A stretch of DNA of 64,000 nucleotides from Tritrichomonas musculus (Eukaryota > Parabasalia > Tritrichomonadida > Tritrichomonadidae). Positions 42,531-51,381 of the stretch are shown in pieces (position 1 is the first letter of the stretch; each line of letters starts with the position of its first letter). Made by a program: the position numbers and the translations under genes. The stretch is taken from positions 10,602,001 to 10,666,000 of the forward strand of contig JAPFFF010000001.1 of assembly GCA_039105265.1 (NCBI GenBank), written 5' to 3'. The notes beneath the pieces are model-generated. The model was not told where the DNA came from and did no database searches. It saw only the letters and a list, made by a program, of their open reading frames with translations.

Positions 42531-43090
42531 TAACCCTTACGGCCGTAGGCCGTAGTTGGAGAGTGCCGTTGTCAAATCCGTAATTTTGCCGAAACCCCTC
42601 TATACAATAGCCGTATTTTATTTGGTCGATTTTGAGAAGAAATAAAAGAATATAATTTTTTTAAAATCTTTTAGAATCAATTAATATAAATACTTACTAG
42701 TAATTTTTTATTACACATTTGATAATAAATGGATGAGACTCTTCAGTCTTCTGAAAAAGTTATGAGATTGAAATTGTATTAATGATATGAGCAGGTGAGG
42801 ATGATTTAAGTAAATAATGTTATGCTGATGTTGAATAAAATCAACTTATAAAACTGCAAGGACAACCATATGAAAGTGAGATTAGTTTCGTTAATAAATT
42901 GGTTTAGTTTATTTAAAGTATTCTAAAAAAACTATTCAAAAAGTTTTAATATGACCATTTATTATATGAAAAAAGTTTCCGTTTTTTAATGCAGTATTTT
43001 CAACTCCATGCGCCATAATTCCAAAATTTCAGCATAAACTATTCAAAAATAGGTGATGTCGCAGTAGTTTACAAAACCGCCGAAGGGTTA
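42531..43090. mobile_element. Possible TA-flanked element with GC-richer ends
   Basis: TA then ACCCTTACGGCCGTAGGCC at the left; CGCCGAAGGGT then TA at the right. The ends agree over ACCCTT-CGGC only. The left 70 bases are strikingly GC-rich for this region (CGGCCGTAGGCCGTAG). Weak but consistent with a short non-autonomous TA element of 556 bp. Confidence 0.4.
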
Positions 43091-43215
43091 CTTAAGGGAC
43101 CACTATCAAATTCTGTGTTAAAAATTCTATGAGTTATCACAAAATTAATTGTCTTAAAAAATTTATTTCTTGAGTATTTTCGCTATGTTTTGGGATATAT
43201 AAATTATATTAATTA

Positions 43216-43312
43216 TATAGCATCCTGTTAATGACATTTTTCAATGATGAAACAAAATATAAATTCAAAAAGTTTAACTTTTTGTCATTAATGACATTAA
43301 CAGGATGCTATA
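43216..43312. repeat. 97-bp hairpin-type palindrome
   Basis: TATAGCATCCTGTTAATG at 43216 pairs with CATTAACAGGATGCTATA ending at 43312. The 18-bp arms are perfect and the pairing continues inward with one mismatch. Flanking AT strings (TTAATTATA on both sides) could be remnants of a target duplication. It could be a very small palindromic element. Confidence 0.7.
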
Positions 43313-44637
43313 ATTAATTATATATCATTTATTTCTATTCTAAGAATAGTATTCTTATTTTAATCATATCCCCTTTTTTTTTTTTTGAAAATATTTTCAA
43401 AAAAAGATCGGAACTTTTTGTGTAAATATTTCAATATTGAAAAAAATAGGGATTTTCAACGCTAAACTCTCAGAATTTTTTGAAAGCATATCACAATTAT
43501 TTGATTACAGGGAAAACATATGCGACCATTAAATTATTCTCAGAAAAATTCAGAAGAATCTTTAATGATGAAAAATGAAATCATAATTTAATTGAAAATT
43601 TAGATTTAGTTTTTATTCAATTTTTTTATTTATTTGTTTGTCAAAAATCATTTATATTGCTTTTATCTTGAAAGATAAAAGATAAAAATCGGTAACATTG
43701 GGATATTATATATTGGTCTTAAAAAGCATGTTGCTTTTTACTAAAATTTATTTTTCGAAAATATTGGAATAATTGACCTTTATGGTAAAATATTTTCATG
43801 AACAAATTGATTTTCTATTGTATTTAATTCAAATATTGAGAATCCATTCAATTTATTACTATCTCGAATTTTTTAAAAAGGAGCATAAATAAAGTCGATT
43901 AGATGATTTCGCTCTTATTTGATAAAAGGTACAATACGACTGATAATTTAAATCGCCTTCTTTGAAACATATATGTAAATATCTTTAATTCGAATTAAAG
44001 ATTTTTTTTGATTGAAGCGAAAAATAGTCATTTTGAAAACGGGAGATAACTTTAATAGCTTGAATTTGATTATAGTTTTGGTTATGTTTGAAATAAAAAA
44101 TGAAATTTATCAGAACGTTTTCTAAATTTTTAATTCAAACAATACTCAATTTTTGAATTATTCTCCAAAAAAAACTATATATCATATCAAGATCATTATG
44201 AATTGATGAAAAATGAATAAAATAAAAAATTAATATATTAATTATATTTATAAAACTGAAAATAAAAGATTTATTTTAATCTCTTTTAGAAATATTCATA
44301 GATAATTAATTCTGCTAATCAGAAAAAAATTTATTTTCATTGAAAAAAAATTGAATGAATAATTGAGAGTTGAAAAAAAAACCTAGGCTTTTGTGTCCAT
44401 ATAAAAAAGTTTCCATTTTCTAACTTTTTGAGGAAGCTTTAAGAATTTTAATGGATACAAAATTTTTAAAAATCCTCTTTTTGAGAGAATTTTTTGAATA
44501 TCTGTGTCCATAATTTTTTTTTTGGACATATAATATTTCTTTTGTAAAAAAACGAAAATATCATATTCATTTTTCTACATTTTTTAATTTGTCTTGCTAA
44601 AGAAAAAAAGTGAAAGTAGATATTTTTTTTTTTTCTG
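43313..44637. other. Intergenic; no gene seen
   Basis: 1.3 kb of AT-rich sequence with several T runs. Repeated GTGTCCAT strings occur near 44395 and 44507, plus an inverted TGGATACAAA near 44452, hinting at another decayed element, but no boundaries could be set. Confidence 0.5.
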
Positions 44638-45364
44638 AAATTTTGGGTAGACTCCAAAAAGGACAAAATCAGCAGGCCATTTATCTATTCAAAATATATC
44701 AATAGAATTTGTAAAAAAACAATAAACGTATAACCATTTATCTATTGAAAATCATTTTTTTTTTTTATTAAAGCATTCATATATACAGCAAGCTCGAGGT
44801 AATACAGACTTTTATCGATGATGTGTTCTACATGATCATAATCTCAATTCACTGTGCATTAATTTGAATATCATATTAGCAAAAAAACTTATTTTTTATA
44901 TCAGAATTTTTTTCATTTTTAGTGATTTGTAGCCAAAAGTATGTCTATTAAGCCCAGAAAATAGTCATGTAGCTATTATTTTTATTTGTCTTTGTTTCTG
45001 GCAGATATCAAATTGAAATGAAATACTAATACACACATGAGTGACCTTGCTCGCAGTAATCAAATGAATTATTTTCATATGAATTGTTCAATTTAACTCT
45101 ATAGGAATACTTTTGGATAGTTTTCTTTTTTTCATTTATTATTCATAATTATATAAAAAATAGATTAAAACTAATCCAAATATTATCATAATTCTATTTT
45201 AATAAACATTTATATATAATTATGTTATTTTTTTTATTTTCATTTTTGTAAAAAATTGATTTTGAATGTTTATTTGATATAAAAGGTGCCGATTTTGGAC
45301 TTTACAAAAAACGGTTATTGTAAAAGGTGCCGATTTTGTCCAAAAAAAAGTCTACCAAATTTTG
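44638..45364. mobile_element. Inverted-repeat element with 8-bp duplication, GGTAGACT ends
   Basis: The 8-bp string AAATTTTG is at 44638-44645 and 45357-45364. The ends are GGTAGACT and AGTCTACC, with the match continuing inward as GGACAAAATC-GCA on both sides after a purine/pyrimidine run. The interior (711 bp in all) is AT-rich and non-coding. An 8-bp duplication suggests the hAT group, though other 8-bp superfamilies cannot be excluded. Confidence 0.8.
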
Positions 45365-45753
45365 AATAATACTCTCAATTTTTTTTCTTTAAAATTTTTT
45401 CAATTTTTTTCACTAAATTTATTCAATTATTTTGAAAGAATTTTTCAAATATTTTTGAAAGAATTCTTTCAATTTTTTGAAATAGTTTTTTATTAAATAT
45501 AAAATATTAAAATGCAAATCTAAACTTTATTATTCATACTTATGAACTATTTTTAGAATATTATTTTATAACAATATATGATCTATCAAATCATATAAAA
45601 ATTAGTCAAAAATGCTAGTGAGCCTACACATAATTAAAAATATTTTCGTAAAAATGTAATTATATGTATTATTTCTTCATAATTTCATTACTATATAAAT
45701 ATATAAAAACATATTTTTAAAATAAAAAAAAATATTAAAAATATTATAATATA

Positions 45754-46366
45754 TTGAATTATAGACTTGTTAAAAGTCCGGGACAAATGCACTTTTCATG
45801 GACTTTTTGTGGACTCGGGACTTGGCGTGGACCTAACAAACCTTGTCAATTTATTTTTATTTTATATCTCAAAAAAGAACTCAATTTTTGCATATATTTT
45901 ATAGTTTATTTGTTTATTTAATTTTTTTTTGTTTATTTAAATAGAAAAGTAGTAACTAATATGAGTAAATTATATTTGAATGTTTTTAATCATGAAAAAA
46001 AATGTCATAAACAATTGAAAGAATTCTGGAAATCCTGGCAGATGGACCAAAATATTTCAAAGAAATTTTATAATTCTTTTATTTTGTGAAAAAATAAAAA
46101 ATGCTAAAAAAATTGAAAGAATTTTATTAGTCCTGGCAGATGGACCTGTGTATTTCAGAGAAATAATAATTCGATCATTTATTTTGTGAATAAAAAAAAA
46201 TGCTAAAAATATTGAAAGAATTTTGGAAGTCCTGGCAGATGGACCAGAGTATTTCAGAGAAATTATAAATAATTTTTATTTTGTGAATAAATAAAAAATG
46301 CTAAAAAAAATTGAATGAATTTTGTAAGTCCACAGGTCCATGGACTTTAACAAGTCTATTGAATTA
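45754..46366. mobile_element. hAT-like element with 13-bp ends and internal tandem repeat
   Basis: TTGAATTA occurs at 45754-45761 and 46359-46366. The ends TAGACTTGTTAAA and TTTAACAAGTCTA are perfect inverted copies, followed on both sides by GTCC-containing subterminal strings. The element is 597 bp and has no coding frame. Its right half holds about three copies of a roughly 95-bp repeat (see next entry). Confidence 0.88.
46008..46330 (+). repeat. About three copies of a 95-bp tandem repeat inside the hAT-like element
   Basis: Each copy contains TCCTGGCAGATGGACC, then TATTTCA-AGAAAT, TTTATTTTGTGAA, and AATGCTAAAAA with ATTGAAAGAATTTT. The GGACC part is echoed in the terminal GGTCCATGGACTTT, so the repeat may multiply a transposase binding site. 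Confidence 0.8.
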
Positions 46367-46760
46367 AATTTAAGAATATGTAATTTACAAATCAAATAAA
46401 TAATATTATAACAAAGATTAAATAATAAATTAATAAAAATATTAAACAATTTAAATAAATATTTATGTATAATAATATTTACAATCTCATTTATTATTTA
46501 ACCACGACGATCAAGTATCCATTTAATTCATTGGATTAAATTAATTGAAAATTAAGAGTGTATACAAAATTGAAATAAATGTGTCCAAATGGATATTTTG
46601 GACACTCAAAAGTTCTCAAATAATAACGAACAAAATTTTGTATCCCGAGCTCACTTTTTGAATTTAGATTAAAATTCAATGGTTATTATTTCAGAAAAAG
46701 TTTAAAACGTTAAAATTTCACCATTCCGATCTTTTTTTGAGAAAAGAGATATCGCAATCC

Positions 46761-47567
46761 TTAAGGATGTGGTAGGACCAAATATAATTTGAACTTTTTG
46801 TGTAAATATCTCCTTAAATATTTTGTTATTGTAATTCTAAAATATATTATTATATTGTATATTTGATATTTATTAAAATAAATCAATAATAAATGAGATC
46901 CCCTATGTATATGAAAGAAAAAAATCCAAATTAAAAATGACATTAAAATGAATAGAACATCAGAACAACTTTATTAATCAAGAAATAAATGGCTTTTATT
47001 AAATATATACATGCTTGCTTACTTTTCCCATTGACCAAAATTACATTATTTGAAAAAAAAAAAAAAAAAAAAAAAATTAATGGTCATCAATATTCTGAAA
47101 AAATTTAATTATATTTTTTTCTTAAATAGTTTAATTTTGGGATATTTGTAAGTTTACTTTAATATTATTTATTGCATATTTTAAAAATCAATTTTAATGA
47201 GGCGATAACAAAAGTGTTTTTAGCCAAATTCATAACTTTCAAATGAATAGAAGTATGCGAATTCACAAATGTAGCACTTGAACTATTAATATATCAAAAT
47301 TAATCATGTGCTGAATATTTCCTATTGAGTATTTTTTTAATTCATTTACTTTTTTATTCAAAAATTTATACTTCAACAGGTCCGATATCATGTAAATTGA
47401 ATGCCAGCAAATTGTCTTCTGAGATAATTTTTGAAATTATTGGTAAAATAGTATTATATATTTAAATGTTAATGCAATTTAATTGATAAAGTTTTGTGAT
47501 AATAAATATTAAATGAGATATTTTACATACAAAAATGAGATTATATTTGGTCCTACCACGTCTTTAA
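46761..47567. mobile_element. TTAA-flanked inverted-repeat element, 0.8 kb
   Basis: TTAA at 46761-46764 is followed by GGATGTGGTAGGACCAAAT, then ATAATT. The right end GATTATATTTGGTCCTACCA, then CGTCT is followed by TTAA at 47564-47567. The ends match in about 22 of 25 positions. The interior is non-coding with a long A run near 47055. The TTAA reading is favoured, but TA with longer termini is possible. Confidence 0.75.
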
Positions 47568-48105
47568 AAAAAATATTTAAGTTCTTTTGATTCTTCAGAT
47601 TAAGTGATTTTGATTCTTACTTTAAAAATGAAAAGAAAGATAAATAACATATAAAAAATATTAAGTCGCTTAAAAAAAATATTTTTTAATATTATTAATT
47701 AATATATTATATTATAATTGGTATGAATTTTTGAATTAATCATATTCCAAAGTTTGTTGCTTTTGATTTTTTTTCTTGATTTTTGACTTTGTGGTTCACG
47801 TTAATAGATATCTCAAAGTTAGTTAAAAAGTTTGGTTTATTTTTGTATTTGTTTGGCTAAATATATTCACAAAATTTAAAAACACATGAATGTGACCAAT
47901 CCCTACTTTCATCATGTTTGATTCATAATCATATCAAGAAGCTTATTCCAGATTAATTAAATCTTGGTTTTAACTTTTTTCATATGAAACATCACAAAAC
48001 ACTGTTTTAAAATATTGATAGAGAAGCATTTACTATAAAACATTCAAAGAAAAAGAATTATCTTAATGATAAAAAATAAAAAATATAAAAAGAATCAAAA
48101 ATTAT
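47568..48105. other. Intergenic, AT-rich; no gene seen
   Basis: About 540 bases; no frame, RNA gene or element ends found. It includes the 3' flank of the gene at 48106-48648. Confidence 0.55.
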
Positions 48106-48648
48106 TTAATAATTCTCCAAAATACGACTTGCATGGTCAATATGTTGGAGTGCTTTCTTAATTCTTTCATCATCATAATTCGATGATTCATCAAAACTGT
48201 CATCATCTGAATAGTGCTGGTTGTGTGATTTTGAGCAGCATGTTTGGAATGAAACTCTCTGTGGTTGATAATAGCTAACATTACTGTAAGATGGGACAGC
48301 AATGTTGGAGTAGCATAAAGTAGATGAAGGTGGAGCAGGTGGTGGTCTAATCATTGGGTATGGAAACCTTGTATCTGGTTCAAGGTGGGATTGGTTTGTT
48401 GTTGATAAAGATGGATATTTCCTATTGAATTCATTAGTGATGTCAGAACCAGATTGTATGTTGGTCCAATGATGTCTGCCACGTGTTCTTGCAGCAGCTT
48501 GGCGATCAAGATGCTTAATTTGACGCCTAAGGTCAAGAATTTCATCTGTTGTTCCAGTGGTAACTGGACCTTCATAACTTGGTGCAACTGGATTGGTGCG
48601 GCTATATCCACTGCCGTACCTACTGAATGAAGAGCGCGAATAACTCAT
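48106..48648 (-). CDS. Small Ser/Tyr/Pro-rich hypothetical protein
   Basis: 180 residues. The N-terminus is MSYSRSSFSRYGSGYSRTNP, followed by a short helical block (about 35-52: DEILDLRRQIKHLDRQAAAR), a proline-rich stretch (PYPMIRPPPAPPSS), a Cys pair (FQTCCSK), an acidic Ser/Asp patch and a final helix (ERIKKALQHIDHASRILENY). Codon and base composition are clearly coding-like against the AT-rich flanks. A TCATTTA initiator is present on the minus strand about 18 bases before the ATG. No domain was recognised; a disordered adaptor or cytoskeletal linker would fit but is a guess. Confidence 0.72.
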   Translation of the reverse strand: MSYSRSSFSRYGSGYSRTNPVAPSYEGPVTTGTTDEILDLRRQIKHLDRQAAARTRGRHHWTNIQSGSDITNEFNRKYPSLSTTNQSHLEPDTRFPYPMIRPPPAPPSSTLCYSNIAVPSYSNVSYYQPQRVSFQTCCSKSHNQHYSDDDSFDESSNYDDERIKKALQHIDHASRILENY

Positions 48649-49428
48649 GTTATTATGCCAAGAATTAAATGATTCAATAGGTTAAGTCAACCAATCAAAG
48701 TTTCTGCCGTTAAACACTCAAAAAAAATTCAATTAATATTTAAAAAGTTGTAATAAAGGAAGTTCAGTGTTTCCTTTTTATTTTGATAGCTCAAGAAGAA
48801 AATGTTTTTTTAAACATTTATTGATATTTATTATTTCATTTTTTATAATTATGTTCTATTTTTTGATGTGATTTTTGAAGTTTTTATATTTATTTTAATG
48901 AGAAATTCAAATTCATTAAAATAAATTGGTTAATTTGCATGATTACTGAATTAAAATGGTCGATTAAAAGCTGTGTATTGTATTTGTTTTTAAAATATTC
49001 ATTTTTCAATCATGAAATTTTTACTTGAAGAGTATTAAAAAAAAAAAAATATAACTCAAATTATCACAAATATATTATAGCACGATTAAATTATAGAAAT
49101 TAAGATAACCTGTTTCAAATGAAAAATTCAATAGAATTTACGTAATTTTATTTTAATTCAAAAAATTAAATTCATATTATCAAAAAATTCATTAGCTTTA
49201 ATCAATTAATGGTGAGATGAAAATAAAATATCCATTCAATTTTTAAAACACTTCATAAATAAACGTATACTATTTTTAAAAGGAATCTTTCAAAATGAAT
49301 AAAACTTAATTTTTTGTTTTATTTTTCTAGAAATATGTCATGGCTTTATATATAATTTTCATTTAATAAAAATAAATAATAACTCGAGAAAATAATCTAT
49401 TATTCCTAAGAAATTTCAAAAACCAAAT
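48649..49428. other. Intergenic up to the 7.4-kb element
   Basis: About 780 AT-rich bases. The first 70 hold the promoter of the gene at 48106-48648. Nothing else was seen. Confidence 0.55.
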
Positions 49429-49430
49429 TA

Positions 49431-49620
49431 TAGGGCTAGCACGAAATAATTAGCAAATCATTTGATAAAAAAATCTATTCCGAATTAGCTTCGATCAAAA
49501 AAATTATTATTGTGTGCATTTTTTCCAAAAAAAAAATTAATTTTTCCATAAATAAAATTTTACCGCAGAAATTGTGATCAATTTTTCACAAAAAAAATTT
49601 TTTGCGAAAACGGTTTTTGG
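49431..49620 (+). repeat. Left inverted terminus of the 7.4-kb element
   Basis: TAGGGCTAGCACGAAATA starts at 49431. Subterminal CCGCAGAAATT is at 49563-49573 and GCGAAAACGGTTTTT near 49603. The same motifs are mirrored at the right end. Confidence 0.8.
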
Positions 49621-49807
49621 TCTAAAGTATTAACCTGTATTAATTTGAAAAAAATTTTGAGCAAAAACAATTAAATCATGTGAAAAAAAATTTAAAAATA
49701 AAAAAAAATATTGAATAAAAAAATAAAAGAAAAAGAAAATTTTAATTAATTTTGATAAAAATAATTATGATTATAATTTTCACTTGTCCTTTAAAGAGTT
49801 TTTATAT

Positions 49808-51157
49808 TTATTTTGTGACAAAACTTATGACATTTTCGATAGATGCATCACATAATTGATCATTTAATTCACTATATTGAATATCTTTGAGAATTGGTAT
49901 GATATCATATAATAATAAATTTGTTCTTAGCTCACATTCATGATGAGAATTTATAGATAAGCATATTAAAGTTTGTAAAATAAAAAGTAGATTCACTATA
50001 TCTTCAAAAATAAAATCATTTAAATGGTCACAAATTATTTGAAATAATTGAGAATCGAAAATTATTTGAGTAGATAAATTAATTTTTGGATTCAACAAAT
50101 ATGTCAAACACTTGATTGATATAGATTTTGTTTTTGCTGGATATTTATGATAATTTTGGATAATTTTTGTCCATAATAAATTAGAAATAGGGTTTTCATG
50201 AAGAATGTTGACTCTGATCATAAATATTTGATAAATTGAATTTATCTTTTGATAATTGCTTGATTCTAGAATTAACAAATAGTAATTAATGTTTAATTTA
50301 TGCAAAATATAATAAATTTTCTTGTTGTTGATTTCTCCCAACCTTTTTAATATTATTAATATTAAATCAATCATTTCTTCTGAATAATAATTAGAATTCG
50401 ACATTTTCATGAATTTATCTATGATTATATCAGGAATCAAAGGTATGAATTCAACAGCATTTCTATATATTTGATATAAATATTTTAAAAATTGAATTTG
50501 TTTTTCATCAAAAATATCAACTTTAAATCCTGTAACAATTTGTAAAATAAAATTGTTGATTTCTAACATATTATATGCATATGTCATTTGGTTTTTGGAC
50601 AAAAACATAATTAATTTCAATTTTGTTGATATTTCAAATATTTCATTATTATGTAAACAAAATAAAATATATTCAGAATATTGAACAGAACTTTTGGATA
50701 ATCTGATAAATTCACAAATGCAATCAACAATCAAGGAATTTGCTTGCAAATTATTATTTTCAAATATAAACAACTTAATGGCACTTTTTTCGAGGCTAGT
50801 CAAATTGTTAAAATCAATTAGGATGTTTGATTGTAATAGATTGAATATGAAATTAATAACTATCATTTTGATGCAATTATCATGAAGTATATTGAAATCA
50901 ATTAGTTTCTCCAAAAAAAGAGTAAGCATTTCAGAAAATGCTGTATTATTTTTTTCTTCATTTGGTGTTGTTATTATTAATTTCATAAGAGAAACAATTG
51001 AACTTTCAAAGACATCCCTGATGCCAAGATCAAGACTGTTGAGTGTTAATGCAATTTGTTCTTTAATTAACTGGGTATGGTCAATATTTGTAATGAAATC
51101 AATTTCGCTTGTAAACATATCGGTTTGTCTATGTTTAGCATCAAATGGTTTATACAT
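49808..51157 (-). CDS. Helical-repeat (ARM/HEAT-like) protein carried by the 7.4-kb element
   Basis: 449 residues, nearly all helical: ITNIDHTQLIKEQIALTLNS near 23, FESSIVSLMKLIITTPNEE near 49, AIKLFIFENNNLQANSLIVD near 126, EEMIDLILIILKRLGEINN near 268, and TKSISIKCLTYLLNPK near 341. Leu/Ile-rich helices of about 15-20 residues recur every 40 or so, as in armadillo/HEAT solenoids. I recall similar Armadillo-like families in Tritrichomonas, so it may be a captured member of a host family. It has no catalytic motif. Its start is supported by TCATTTTTTATC just before the ATG. It lies inside the inverted ends and is divergent from the transposase gene (224 bases between start codons), so it is cargo or an accessory factor. 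Function unknown. Confidence 0.8.
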   Translation of the reverse strand: MYKPFDAKHRQTDMFTSEIDFITNIDHTQLIKEQIALTLNSLDLGIRDVFESSIVSLMKLIITTPNEEKNNTAFSEMLTLFLEKLIDFNILHDNCIKMIVINFIFNLLQSNILIDFNNLTSLEKSAIKLFIFENNNLQANSLIVDCICEFIRLSKSSVQYSEYILFCLHNNEIFEISTKLKLIMFLSKNQMTYAYNMLEINNFILQIVTGFKVDIFDEKQIQFLKYLYQIYRNAVEFIPLIPDIIIDKFMKMSNSNYYSEEMIDLILIILKRLGEINNKKIYYILHKLNINYYLLILESSNYQKINSIYQIFMIRVNILHENPISNLLWTKIIQNYHKYPAKTKSISIKCLTYLLNPKINLSTQIIFDSQLFQIICDHLNDFIFEDIVNLLFILQTLICLSINSHHECELRTNLLLYDIIPILKDIQYSELNDQLCDASIENVISFVTK

Positions 51158-51381
51158 GATAAAAAATGATTATTTTCAGTTAACTTCTAAATTGAATTGT
51201 CGGAAATTACTTTTAAGTTTTTTGTTATACATTGAAATTTCAATGAAACTGTGACAGCTAAAATTTTTTTAAAATTTTCCAAAATTTTTTAAAAATTTTT
51301 TTAAAAATTTTGCCAAAATTTTGTTCAATGAATTGTTTTTTATTCTTATTCTTATTTTATTTTTCACCTCATTTTTTTAAA

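Noticed and set aside
51310-51381. Hydrophobic N-terminal extension (FLFLFLFYFSPHFF) of the USP-transposase protein as a signal peptide
   Set aside because: The extension starts at a TTG or an ATG inside AT-rich leader; TCACCTCATTT just before the ATG at 51382 looks like the transcription start, and a secreted transposase makes no sense.
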